From positions 124,001 through 188,000 of the forward strand of contig NZ_KB894493.1 of assembly GCF_000374485.1 (NCBI RefSeq): DNA of 64,000 nucleotides, given 5' to 3'. This DNA is from Algicola sagamiensis DSM 14643. Lineage in GTDB: Bacteria > Pseudomonadota > Gammaproteobacteria > Enterobacterales > Alteromonadaceae. The position numbers were made by a program, and so were the translations under genes. Shown here in pieces: positions 7,506 through 15,319 of this stretch (its first letter is position 1; each line of letters opens with the position of its first letter). Under the pieces are notes generated by a model. It was given only the letters and a program-made list of their open reading frames with translations. It had not been told where the DNA came from and did no database searches.

Positions 7506-9443
7506 TCAAGGAAGTTCTGCAACCAATCGAATTGATGTCGACAGTTCTTCCAGTTGGAAATGCGGCCGTAAAAAGACTACCGCACGATATTTACCCGGTG
7601 CTCCCGGAACATCCGCCACAGTGATACGCGCATCACGCAATGGATAACTCGCTTTCATTTCCTGCGGGGCTGCATCATCAACCAGCACATAATTGGCGAC
7701 CCAATTATTTAAAAAGTCAGCCGCATTGTCCTTCGTGAGGAAGCTACCGATTTTGTCACGCATGATCACTTTGATGTAATGGGCAAAACGGGAAGCATTC
7801 AACACATAGGGCAGCATGCTGGAGATCCGCGCATTCGCATTCGCTGCATCTGTGTTGTACTTTTTCGGTAGATTTGTTGACTGTCCACCGAAAAATGCCG
7901 CTTTATCCGAGCCTTTGCGATGTAGAATTGCCATAAATCCAAGGTCATTGAGTTCCTTTTCACGGCGATCACTGATCGTGACCTGTGTCGGACAAGTCAG
8001 TTTGATATCCCCTGAAGGTGTCTTAAAGGTATGTGCAGGTAATCCTTCAACAAGCCCACCCCCTTCAACACCGCGGATCGCCGCTAACCAACCATATTTG
8101 CTGAATGCATTGGTGATCCGCTGCGATAAAACATAAGCTGGATTACCCCAAAGATATCTGGAAGCATCACTACCATCGACATCTTCTTTAAAATCGAACC
8201 CTTCAACCGTGACTGTATCTGGGCCGTAAGGCAACCGAAGTAAGACTTTTGGTAAGGTGAGCGTGACATATCGGGAATCATCACTTTCACGGAAACTACG
8301 CCATTTGATCAGCTCAGCACTTTCGAAGATTTTGCTTAAGTCCCTCGGCTGGGCTAACGAGAAGAAGTCCTTCATATCGAATAATTTAGCGTATGCCGCA
8401 GAGATAAACGGTGCGTGAGCGGCTGCTGCAACACCGGAAATTTTCTCAAGTAATTCGATATCCTCAGGATGACGACCAAACTCATAATCGCCGATCATAA
8501 AGCTGAACGGGTCGCCCCCGTAGGTGCCAAATTCTTCTTCATACACTTTCTTAAACAGCGCACTCTGATCGAACTCAACCGCCTTTTGCAAATCTTTGAG
8601 TAAGTCTGCTTTTGAGACATTCATCACACGAAGTTTTAACTGTGTACCTGTCTCTGTATTCATCACGAGATAATGCATGCCTCGCCAAGTTGCCTCAAGC
8701 GCCTGAAAATCAGGCTCGTGCAAGACAAGATTAATTTGTCGCGTGAGTAAATTGTCGATTGTGGCAATTCGGTCGACCATGCGATCGGCTGCAAACGGAG
8801 CAGGGTTTTCTGGTCCATTGATCAAGATATCAACGGTAAATTGGCCAATGAGTTGCAGCGCATAGGGTTGCTGTGACTCATCCAGCGCCATCCCACCTTC
8901 GGTCAATAGCTTGGTGATAAAGTCCGTGGGCTTCACCGCTGAGAAGTCTTCTGCTTTTTCAAAAGCACCTATCAGCTCTTTTTGCAGTTTCTCATCTTCG
9001 AGTAGCTGCTCAAGTAATGAATCCAGTGGATCATTTCCATCTAACTTACCCAGAAAATCTCGCAAATGGCATCGCGCTTGATAAAGTGCCGCTGTTGCCG
9101 GGATTTTCATGACCAAATTAAGCGGTGAAAAGTCATCGATGGTTTCGAATAATAATTCGATATTCGTCTTACCACCCTTTTCTTCCAGGACATTATCAAT
9201 CTTCATTGCTAAACGGACAGCGCTACCAATCAAGACTTCGTTGAAGTTATCTCGGTCAATATCGACGAACTCACGGTCTTTTAACGGCGGCGGTGCGTCT
9301 TTCGGATGACCAGACAAATCAGAGAGGATTGCAACCACAAGTGGCAGCTCTCTCTGTTCGATGGCGTCTCCAATTTCCACATCATAGGTGATATGGACTC
9401 TTGGAGAGCGCACGCGTGACAGTTTCTTTTGCAAACTTTCCAA
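7506..9443 (-). CDS. tssBC: TssB-TssC fusion, T6SS contractile sheath
   Basis: A 645-residue protein that contains both sheath subunits in one chain. Residues 1-155 are a complete TssB (VipA): QKKLSRVRSPRV, ITYDVEIGDAIEQRELP, DIDRDNFNEVL and LDGNDPLDSLL are all TssB signatures. Residues from about 165 on are TssC (VipB): LHEPDFQALEATWRGMHYLV, LPYGPDT, YPLRDARI and the terminal FLRPHFQLEELSTSIRLVAE. These are normally two adjacent genes of about 165 and 490 codons. No stop codon or frameshift separates them here. The junction (about 150-215) is polar and helical. The start is a TTG at 9443 with GGGGGTG upstream, giving the usual TssB N terminus. It lies 46 nt downstream of the small winged-helix-like gene. 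Confidence 0.93.
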   Translation of the reverse strand: MESLQKKLSRVRSPRVHITYDVEIGDAIEQRELPLVVAILSDLSGHPKDAPPPLKDREFVDIDRDNFNEVLIGSAVRLAMKIDNVLEEKGGKTNIELLFETIDDFSPLNLVMKIPATAALYQARCHLRDFLGKLDGNDPLDSLLEQLLEDEKLQKELIGAFEKAEDFSAVKPTDFITKLLTEGGMALDESQQPYALQLIGQFTVDILINGPENPAPFAADRMVDRIATIDNLLTRQINLVLHEPDFQALEATWRGMHYLVMNTETGTQLKLRVMNVSKADLLKDLQKAVEFDQSALFKKVYEEEFGTYGGDPFSFMIGDYEFGRHPEDIELLEKISGVAAAAHAPFISAAYAKLFDMKDFFSLAQPRDLSKIFESAELIKWRSFRESDDSRYVTLTLPKVLLRLPYGPDTVTVEGFDFKEDVDGSDASRYLWGNPAYVLSQRITNAFSKYGWLAAIRGVEGGGLVEGLPAHTFKTPSGDIKLTCPTQVTISDRREKELNDLGFMAILHRKGSDKAAFFGGQSTNLPKKYNTDAANANARISSMLPYVLNASRFAHYIKVIMRDKIGSFLTKDNAADFLNNWVANYVLVDDAAPQEMKASYPLRDARITVADVPGAPGKYRAVVFLRPHFQLEELSTSIRLVAELP

Positions 9444-9489
9444 AATAACACCCCCGTCGTTTCTTTAGCTCATCACAATGCGAAGCAAC

Positions 9490-9723
9490 TTACTTCAATT
9501 TGTAGTAAGTGATGTTGTTTCGCGTGGTTGCAGAAATTAATGATAATGAGGTCAATCTCTGCAATGCCTCATCAACAGCGACTCGAGAGTCATCAATTCG
9601 TTGCTTTCTAACCCACCACTCGGTGATCCCCTCAAGGGTATCTTCCGAATTCGGATGTTGATGCAAATACTTCAGAATCAATGTGATCAGTTCTTCTGCT
9701 GACTGGGCTTGCGTCATCGTCAT
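9490..9723 (-). CDS. Small winged-helix-like protein, first gene of the T6SS operon
   Basis: A 77-residue protein of unknown function. The pattern of helices followed by a short beta hairpin (SLISATTRNNITYYKLK at the C terminus) looks like a winged helix, and EDTLEGITEWW resembles the first helices of such domains. It has no transmembrane segment. It is the first gene behind the sigma-54 promoter. From that promoter transcription should begin near 9746, so the in-frame ATG at 9741 would leave almost no leader. The ATGs at 9723 and 9717, with AAAGAGAAG upstream, are better starts. By position it could modulate T6SS expression or assembly. This is inference only. Confidence 0.75.
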   Translation of the reverse strand: MTMTQAQSAEELITLILKYLHQHPNSEDTLEGITEWWVRKQRIDDSRVAVDEALQRLTSLSLISATTRNNITYYKLK

Positions 9724-9756
9724 TGCTTCTCTTTGTGGCATTTTGGATTATTGTTA

Positions 9757-9772
9757 AGCAATGCACATACCA
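9757..9772 (-). promoter_or_regulatory. Sigma-54 (-24/-12) promoter of the T6SS operon
   Basis: On the minus strand this reads TGGTATGTGCATTGCT. It fits the sigma-54 consensus TGGCAC-N5-TTGC[AT], with the invariant GG and GC separated by exactly 12 bases. Transcription would start near 9746, just before the winged-helix-like gene. The neighbouring upstream gene encodes a sigma-54 activator, which supports the assignment. The only departures are TA for CA and T for C inside the -24 box. Confidence 0.8.
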
Positions 9773-9832
9773 ACTTTTTATTTGTTTATTTTTCAATTGA
9801 TTACATTCGGCAATATATAAAAATAAAACAAA

Positions 9833-9852
9833 GTGAGTCAAAACTGACCCAC
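9833..9852. promoter_or_regulatory. Inverted repeat, candidate activator-binding site
   Basis: GTGAGTCA, a 4-nt spacer, then TGACCCAC: eight-base arms with one mismatch. It lies about 75 bp upstream of the -24 box, a usual distance for an enhancer site of a sigma-54 activator. Its TGACCC core also occurs as GATGACCCAAA near 11335-11345 and as TTTGACCCGG near 11446-11453, upstream of the activator gene. Binding by the activator at 9976-11058 is inferred. Confidence 0.45.
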
Positions 9853-9975
9853 CTTTACATTCCTGGCGGTGTCTTCTTATTAAACTGGAACAGAACGGAA
9901 AGAGGAGTGGAGTTAAGAATAACCGTATTACTCAGTAAAGCCAATTGATTGAAACTTGTGAGAAATTGAACAGAA

Positions 9976-11058
9976 CTACCCAGATCGCACTTCTACATAT
10001 TTATGAATATTGTATTTTTTAACAAGTTTCCCAAATGCTCGGCGCTCTTTCCCACAGAGGTTAGCAGCCCGGGTGATATTTCCATTTGTATGATTAAGCA
10101 CCTGTTCTATAAAAGATTGCTCGAAAGCTTCAACTGCGCGCTTTTTCTCTTCAGAAAATGTCACTTTCCCTTCGGCGAGTCGTTGTACATCACAAGGCAT
10201 GGCATAACTTGGATGAACTGAGTTATCTTTTTTCGCTAACTCTACCCCAGGAATATCAACTTGTGAGATCTCGGAAGATTCACAAGTCAAATATAATCGA
10301 TGGATCGTGTTTTCAAGTTCTCGAACATTACCAGGCCAGTCGTGTTGATAAAGTCTTTCTAGTGCTTGTTCACTCATGCCTTGCACATCCAGTTCATACT
10401 GTTGATTCAACTTATGAATAAAATGATCAACCAGTAAATGAATATCTTCTGGACGTGACCGTAATGGCGGCATTTCTAACGTCAATATCAGTAATCGATA
10501 ATACAGATCTTCTCGAAATTTACCTTCTTCGATTAGCTTAGGTAGGTCACGGTTTGTTGCTGTGATCAGGCGAACATTCGTCTTTTTTATTTCATTGGAG
10601 CCAATCGGACGGTATTCTTTTTCTTGTATGACCCGCAGCAGTGCAGCTTGTGATTTTAATGACAGACTATCAATTTCATCTAAAAACAGTGAGCCACCTT
10701 CAGCGGCTGTGAGCAGTCCAACCTGATCTTTTTTCGCATCTGTAAATGCACCTTTTTTATAACCAAACAGTTCACTCGTAAATAATTCATCATTGAACGT
10801 CGAGCAATTGAGAGGAATAAACGGCATGGAAGCAAATGGGCCTGAATAATGTAATCCACGAGCAGCTAACTCTTTACCCGTTCCTGTTTCACCACTAATC
10901 AGAACAGGAGTCGGATATTTAGACTGCACACGAATGGTTTTGATCACCTGCTGGATCGCAGCAGACCGCCCGAGTATATTGTGCTCAATCATGTCGTTCA
11001 TAGCATCTTCATCCCCATCACTCATCGGATTGCCCAAAATCAGGCCGAACATCATCAA
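9976..11058 (-). CDS. Sigma-54-dependent transcriptional activator of the T6SS operon (VasH-like)
   Basis: A 360-residue enhancer-binding protein. The AAA+ domain starts almost at the N terminus (about residue 28): Walker A SGETGTGKE, the sigma-54 contact loop GAFTDA, Walker B GGSLFLDEID and the arginine finger region LRSRPEDIH. The C terminus has a Fis-type helix-turn-helix (NGNITRAANLCGKERRAFGK). Unlike VasH, which has an N-terminal GAF domain, there is no sensory domain, so activity may be controlled by abundance or by a partner protein. The frame opens with a TTG at 11058 followed by two ATGs; ATGs near 11025 and 11013 are also possible. It lies upstream of, and points towards, the T6SS operon, whose promoter is sigma-54 type. 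Confidence 0.92.
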   Translation of the reverse strand: MMMFGLILGNPMSDGDEDAMNDMIEHNILGRSAAIQQVIKTIRVQSKYPTPVLISGETGTGKELAARGLHYSGPFASMPFIPLNCSTFNDELFTSELFGYKKGAFTDAKKDQVGLLTAAEGGSLFLDEIDSLSLKSQAALLRVIQEKEYRPIGSNEIKKTNVRLITATNRDLPKLIEEGKFREDLYYRLLILTLEMPPLRSRPEDIHLLVDHFIHKLNQQYELDVQGMSEQALERLYQHDWPGNVRELENTIHRLYLTCESSEISQVDIPGVELAKKDNSVHPSYAMPCDVQRLAEGKVTFSEEKKRAVEAFEQSFIEQVLNHTNGNITRAANLCGKERRAFGKLVKKYNIHKYVEVRSG

Positions 11059-11580
11059 ACAACGACTTGTCTAGCTCACATGTCTACTACGGGTTTTTCA
11101 TAAAGAGACGATTTACAAATATTACGAATTAATGCCTATGCAGCAATTGCGCCACAATCACTCTAAATCATGATTATTACAGGCATATCTTTATCCATTT
11201 ATTACTAGAACAATTGAAACTCAATCACAAGCAAGGTGATTTCACCGATTGGAATATCCCTAAATTATACACAATTCCCTTATTTATCAGTAGAAAGGGA
11301 TTATTATTGAAAAGCGCACAGTCACCCAAATGACGGATGACCCAAACTTAATTATATGTACCTAATTTGATAACGCAAACTCAAGAGAAAAGTTTGAGTG
11401 ATATAAAAACTGATTCGAGCCAAAAATACCCATTTGGGGTTATTTTTGACCCGGTTAGATGACTGAATCCATCCTACGAACCCATACACTTTCTTATCTA
11501 TACTTGTTTAAAAGAGTAACCCAGTAAATTTTTTTGATCCAATTCTCCTCTTTCCATTTTGTGTAACTACAATATTTCGA
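11059..11580. other. Divergent intergenic region with inverted repeats
   Basis: About 520 nt between the sigma-54 activator (minus) and the next gene (plus). I see no gene. It contains an imperfect inverted repeat at 11421-11448 (CAAAAATACCC, a short loop, GGGGTTATTTTTG), a smaller ACTCAA/TTGAGT pair near 11389-11408, and direct repeats of [TC][GC]ACCCAAA near 11322-11346. The arrangement suggests regulatory sites for one or both flanking genes. Confidence 0.4.
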
Positions 11581-11586
11581 ATGATA

Positions 11587-12000
11587 ATGTCCATCACAAT
11601 ACATAGTTGTCTGCAATATAGAAAAGAGGGAGCATTTGAATTACGTATGGATGGAAAAGGAATTTCAATTCGCTCTTATAAGTTTGCAGAAAAGATATTT
11701 ATTCCTTGGTCAGCAGTCAGTGAAATCGAATTAAAATACGGCGACAGTGAACTCGGTCATTTTATAGTATTCAAACTCAACCAACCTTTATATAACCTAT
11801 TAAATATAAAGAAAAAGTCTGAATTTTTATACTTCTACTATTACATCACTCCCAAAATAAGAAAAAAATATGCCCGCATTTCCGTAAGTCATATCACAGG
11901 TTCTCCGTTTGAAGATGCTCAGCAGTTTCATCAGCAATTTATCAATGACGAACACGTTTCAAAAGCCATTGCAAATCAAAATGGTTCAATATCAAATTGA
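11587..12000 (+). CDS. Hypothetical protein, PH-like fold possible
   Basis: A soluble protein of about 137 residues with no family I recognise. The sequence alternates short strands in its first 80 residues (FELRMDGKGISIRSYKFAEK, IFIPWSAVSEIELKYGD) and ends in a helical tail rich in Gln and His. This resembles bacterial PH-like domains, where an IPW..V.EI motif is common, but that is pattern similarity only. There is no signal peptide or membrane segment. Two ATGs (11581, 11587) open the frame and neither has a strong ribosome-binding site. It stands alone between the T6SS activator and cytochrome b561. Confidence 0.6.
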   Translation: MSITIHSCLQYRKEGAFELRMDGKGISIRSYKFAEKIFIPWSAVSEIELKYGDSELGHFIVFKLNQPLYNLLNIKKKSEFLYFYYYITPKIRKKYARISVSHITGSPFEDAQQFHQQFINDEHVSKAIANQNGSISN

Positions 12001-12151
12001 TAGGCTAAACATATCGAAAAATATCAAGGTTAAAACCCTTCTAACTAGAACTTTTTAAGAAACAATAAGTTTATTTATACGGTATATATAACACAAAAGG
12101 AAACAGTTACGATCTGAATTCAAGCGTTTCAACAAATGATTGAGTACAGAT

Positions 12152-12712
12152 ATGACAAATATTAAGAATCATCAAACCGGCTATGGCCTTCTCTCCAAAG
12201 CACTCCATTGGCTTATGGCATTCATCTTGTTTGCACTCGTAATTATCGGGACTTACATGGCTGGATTAGAACGCACCGACCCACCAAGGGACCTCTTATA
12301 CAGTCTACATAAATCATTCGGCGCGTTATTTCTTCAAATGGCTATCATTCGGATCATGTGGGTTCGCTATAGCCGTCCCCCCCAATTACCAGGCCAGCTA
12401 TCTTCATGGGAAAAGTTACTTTCAAAAACAGTGATTGCTTCCCTTTATATGCTGCTCATTGCAATCCCTATTAGTGGCATTGCAATCTCTAACTTCTATG
12501 GCGCACCCGTGAGCTTCTTTGGTTTGTTCAAATTCCCTGCAATTTTTGATAAAAACTTACAGATGGTCGACACCGCGAAAACGCTTCATATGGTGCTCGT
12601 TTACGTATCACTCGGCGCTGTATTTTTACATGTCGCTGGCGCTTTGAAACACCGATTTTTTGATGCGGAAGGTGCAGATGTCCTTCATCGGATGCTGCCT
12701 TCAAAGAATTAA
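12152..12712 (+). CDS. Cytochrome b561 family protein
   Basis: A membrane protein of 186 residues from the ATG at 12152; a TTG at 12140 is an alternative. It has four hydrophobic helices and the histidines expected to bind two b hemes: ALHWLMA in helix 1, SLHKSFGALF in helix 2, and TLHMVLVYVSL and FLHVAGALKH in helices 3-4. Members of this family (CybB, YceJ) move electrons between quinol and a partner such as superoxide or a periplasmic acceptor. Its likely operon partners are the CDGSH/glutamate synthase-like protein and glutathionyl-hydroquinone reductase, so a shared redox or quinone role is plausible but inferred. Confidence 0.9.
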   Translation: MTNIKNHQTGYGLLSKALHWLMAFILFALVIIGTYMAGLERTDPPRDLLYSLHKSFGALFLQMAIIRIMWVRYSRPPQLPGQLSSWEKLLSKTVIASLYMLLIAIPISGIAISNFYGAPVSFFGLFKFPAIFDKNLQMVDTAKTLHMVLVYVSLGAVFLHVAGALKHRFFDAEGADVLHRMLPSKN

Positions 12713-12716
12713 CACC

Positions 12717-12785
12717 ATGAGTGACTATAATTTGGTCAATGCATTCATGTTCTGGTGGCCCACACCAGACGTCGTAGAGAAGTAG
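12717..12785 (+). CDS. Possible 22-residue peptide between b561 and the CDGSH gene
   Basis: An ATG four bases after the b561 stop opens a 22-codon frame ending TAG at 12783-12785, ten bases before the next gene. The peptide has a Trp-Trp-Pro core. The frame contains a perfect 7-bp stem (TCTGGTG at 12751-12757 with CACCAGA at 12763-12769), so the DNA may instead act as an intercistronic RNA structure. There is no clear ribosome-binding site; it could be translated only by coupling to b561. Confidence 0.2.
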   Translation: MSDYNLVNAFMFWWPTPDVVEK

Positions 12786-12794
12786 AGGTAAGAA

Positions 12795-14309
12795 ATGAAG
12801 CCTTGGCAGACAAAGCCTTTTGCCATCGAAGTGACTAAAGGCGAAAAGAAAGTATTTTGCATGTGTGGTCTTTCAAAAAACGGCCCTTATTGCGATGGCT
12901 CCCACAAAACCACTAACATCACACCAAAGGTTGTGACGTTTGAAGAAGACAAAACCATTTATGCTTGTGGTTGTATGCAATCTGGTAATCGGCCTTATTG
13001 CGATGGTTCACACAAAAATCTAAAAGATGACCAAACGATCCCTGTGTCTTCTTTACCGTCCTCAGAAAAAAGTGAACCAATTGAACCTTATGTCGAGTTT
13101 ATTCAACACCTCGCAAAGCATGGTTTAAGTAAACTTGGCCACCACGGTCCAATGGATGCAATGGGTGTTCCAAGGAAAGATTTACCTCAGTGGGATGATA
13201 TCCAGTTCGTGACTGCACAGCTTGCAAAAAAACCATTATTAGATGATGCAGAAGTGGGCAGTAAAACGGTAATTGGACCAAGTGCAAAAAAGCCTTTAAT
13301 CCTAGATATCCCGTTATTTGTCTCTGATATGAGTTTTGGTGCCTTATCAGAGGAAGCCAAAACTGCTTTAGCAAGAGGAGCCGAACTTGCTGGGACTGGG
13401 GTTTGTAGTGGCGAAGGCGGGATGCTGCCAGAGGAACAAGCTGCAAATTCGCGCTATTTCTATGAACTTGCTTCTGCGGAGTTTGGGTTTTCGCTCGACA
13501 AAGTCAAACTATGCCAGGCTTTCCATTTTAAAGGTGGTCAAGCAGCCAAAACTGGGACTGGTGGACACCTGCCAGGAAACAAAGTTACAGATAAAATCGC
13601 CGAAGTAAGAGGACTATCGCCTGGTGAAGATGCAGTTTCTCCAGCAACTTTTCCTGAATATGGTTTGGAAGACTTTCAGCGGATTGCTGCTGAGGTTCGA
13701 GAAGTCACAGGAGGGATCCCAATTGGCTTTAAACTATCCGCACAACATATCGAAGCAGATATCGATGCTGCACTAGAAATCGGCGTTGATTACATCATTT
13801 TGGATGGTCGAGGTGGTGGTACGGGCGCAGCTCCCTTGATTTTCCGAGACAATATTTCGGTACCAACAATCCCAGCACTCGCCAGAGCAAGACGCCATCT
13901 CGATAGACGTGGACGAAATGATGTCACATTGGTCATCACAGGTGGGCTTCGTACACCTGCGGACTTTGCAAAAGCGCTCTCACTCGGTGCGGATGCGATT
14001 GCAGTCTCAAATGCCGCGATGCAGGCGATTGGTTGTATTGGCATGCGAGCATGTAACACGAATACCTGCCCTGTTGGTATTGCAACTCAAGATCCTGAAT
14101 TACGTCAGCAGCTAAAGGTGGATAGTGCATCTGAAGGGTTAGCCAACTTCTTCAATGCATCAACCGATCTCATGAAGATACTGGCAAGGGCTTGTGGTCA
14201 TCATTCACTCCATGATTTAAACATCAATGACCTCACGACTTGGAGCTGGCAAATGCACCGTTTGAGTGGCATTCCTTTTGGCGGTGACACTCAACCTGAT
14301 GAAGACTAG
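12795..14309 (+). CDS. CDGSH iron-sulfur / glutamate synthase-like FMN-binding fusion protein
   Basis: A 504-residue fusion. Residues 15-78 carry two CDGSH iron-sulfur motifs (C22, C24, C33, H37 and C58, C60, C69, H73), each expected to bind a [2Fe-2S] cluster. Residues from about 95 match the FMN-binding domain of the glutamate synthase large subunit: FVSDMSFGALS, FKGGQAAKTGTGGHLPG, DGRGGGTGAAP and VITGGLRTPADFAKAL. The [3Fe-4S] cysteine pattern C-x5-C-x4-C appears in CIGMRACNTNTCPVG at about residue 415. It has no glutaminase domain, so it is not a full GOGAT; the true reaction is unknown. GAGGTAAGAA precedes the ATG. It sits between b561 and glutathionyl-hydroquinone reductase with short gaps, so the three are probably co-transcribed. 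Confidence 0.9.
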   Translation: MKPWQTKPFAIEVTKGEKKVFCMCGLSKNGPYCDGSHKTTNITPKVVTFEEDKTIYACGCMQSGNRPYCDGSHKNLKDDQTIPVSSLPSSEKSEPIEPYVEFIQHLAKHGLSKLGHHGPMDAMGVPRKDLPQWDDIQFVTAQLAKKPLLDDAEVGSKTVIGPSAKKPLILDIPLFVSDMSFGALSEEAKTALARGAELAGTGVCSGEGGMLPEEQAANSRYFYELASAEFGFSLDKVKLCQAFHFKGGQAAKTGTGGHLPGNKVTDKIAEVRGLSPGEDAVSPATFPEYGLEDFQRIAAEVREVTGGIPIGFKLSAQHIEADIDAALEIGVDYIILDGRGGGTGAAPLIFRDNISVPTIPALARARRHLDRRGRNDVTLVITGGLRTPADFAKALSLGADAIAVSNAAMQAIGCIGMRACNTNTCPVGIATQDPELRQQLKVDSASEGLANFFNASTDLMKILARACGHHSLHDLNINDLTTWSWQMHRLSGIPFGGDTQPDED

Positions 14310-14321
14310 AGGCGAAAGCAT

Positions 14322-15302
14322 ATGGGACTTTTAATCGACGGAAAATGGCATACAGACTGGTACGATACAAAATCGACAGGCGGAAAGTTTGAGCGCAAAG
14401 CATCAAGCTTTCGCAACTGGGTCACCAAGGATGGTCAGGCGTGCCGAAGCGGGAGCGATGGTTTCCAGGCTGAGCCAAATCGGTATCATTTATATGTTTC
14501 ACTCGCTTGTCCCTGGGCACATCGTGCAATTATTTACCGAAAGTTAAAAGGACTGGAGAAGATGATATCGATGTCCGTCGTCAATGCTTTTATGGGAAAA
14601 GATGGGTGGCACTTTGCGCCAGGGCCAGGTGTTGTACCAGATACGATTAATCAGGTTGATTATTTACACCAGATTTATACAAAAGCGCAGCCAGATTATA
14701 CCGGAAGAGTGACTGTCCCAGTGTTATGGGACAAAAAAACAAAGACGATTGTGAATAATGAATCTTCGGAAATTATCCGTATGTTGAACTCCGCCTTTGA
14801 TGATGTTGGTGCAATACCAGGTGACTTTTCGCCTCCTGAACTGATTGATAAAATAGAATCCCTCAACGACTTTATTTATCCAAATATCAATAATGGGGTT
14901 TATCGTGCAGGATTTGCAACGGAGCAACAAGCGTATGATGAAGCGGTAAACGATGTGTTTCATGCCCTCGATAAGCTTGAAAATATCCTCTCGACACAGC
15001 GGTTTCTCACTGGAAATAAAGCGACAGAAGCAGATTGGCGATTATTTACAACGCTGGTCCGCTTTGATCCTGTGTATGTTGGGCACTTTAAATGTAATCG
15101 AAAGCGCCTGATTGATTACCCAAACTTATGGGGTTATGTCCGAGATTTATATCAACACCCAGGCATTGCTGAAACCGTTGATTTTGAATATATCAAAGCC
15201 CACTATTACATGAGTCATGAGTTGATTAATCCCACAAGGATAGTACCCACAGGGCCAATCCTTGATTTTCATGCGCCTCATGACAGAGAGACATTAACGT
15301 GA
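14322..15302 (+). CDS. Glutathionyl-hydroquinone reductase (GST Xi class, YqjG/PcpF type)
   Basis: A 326-residue protein with the catalytic motif CPWAHR (Cys63) in a thioredoxin fold, followed by an all-helical GST C-terminal domain. These enzymes use glutathione to reduce glutathionyl-hydroquinones to hydroquinones, regenerating quinols and protecting against quinone adducts. NNESSEIIRMLNSAF is the conserved glutathione-binding strand-turn-helix. Length and the N-terminal extension of about 50 residues before the thioredoxin fold match the family. It starts 12 nt after the CDGSH/glutamate synthase-like gene with GAGGCG upstream, so they are co-transcribed. It converges with the hydrolase-OsmC gene. 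Confidence 0.93.
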   Translation: MGLLIDGKWHTDWYDTKSTGGKFERKASSFRNWVTKDGQACRSGSDGFQAEPNRYHLYVSLACPWAHRAIIYRKLKGLEKMISMSVVNAFMGKDGWHFAPGPGVVPDTINQVDYLHQIYTKAQPDYTGRVTVPVLWDKKTKTIVNNESSEIIRMLNSAFDDVGAIPGDFSPPELIDKIESLNDFIYPNINNGVYRAGFATEQQAYDEAVNDVFHALDKLENILSTQRFLTGNKATEADWRLFTTLVRFDPVYVGHFKCNRKRLIDYPNLWGYVRDLYQHPGIAETVDFEYIKAHYYMSHELINPTRIVPTGPILDFHAPHDRETLT

Positions 15303-15319
15303 GTGTTCGTCTTGCGTAT

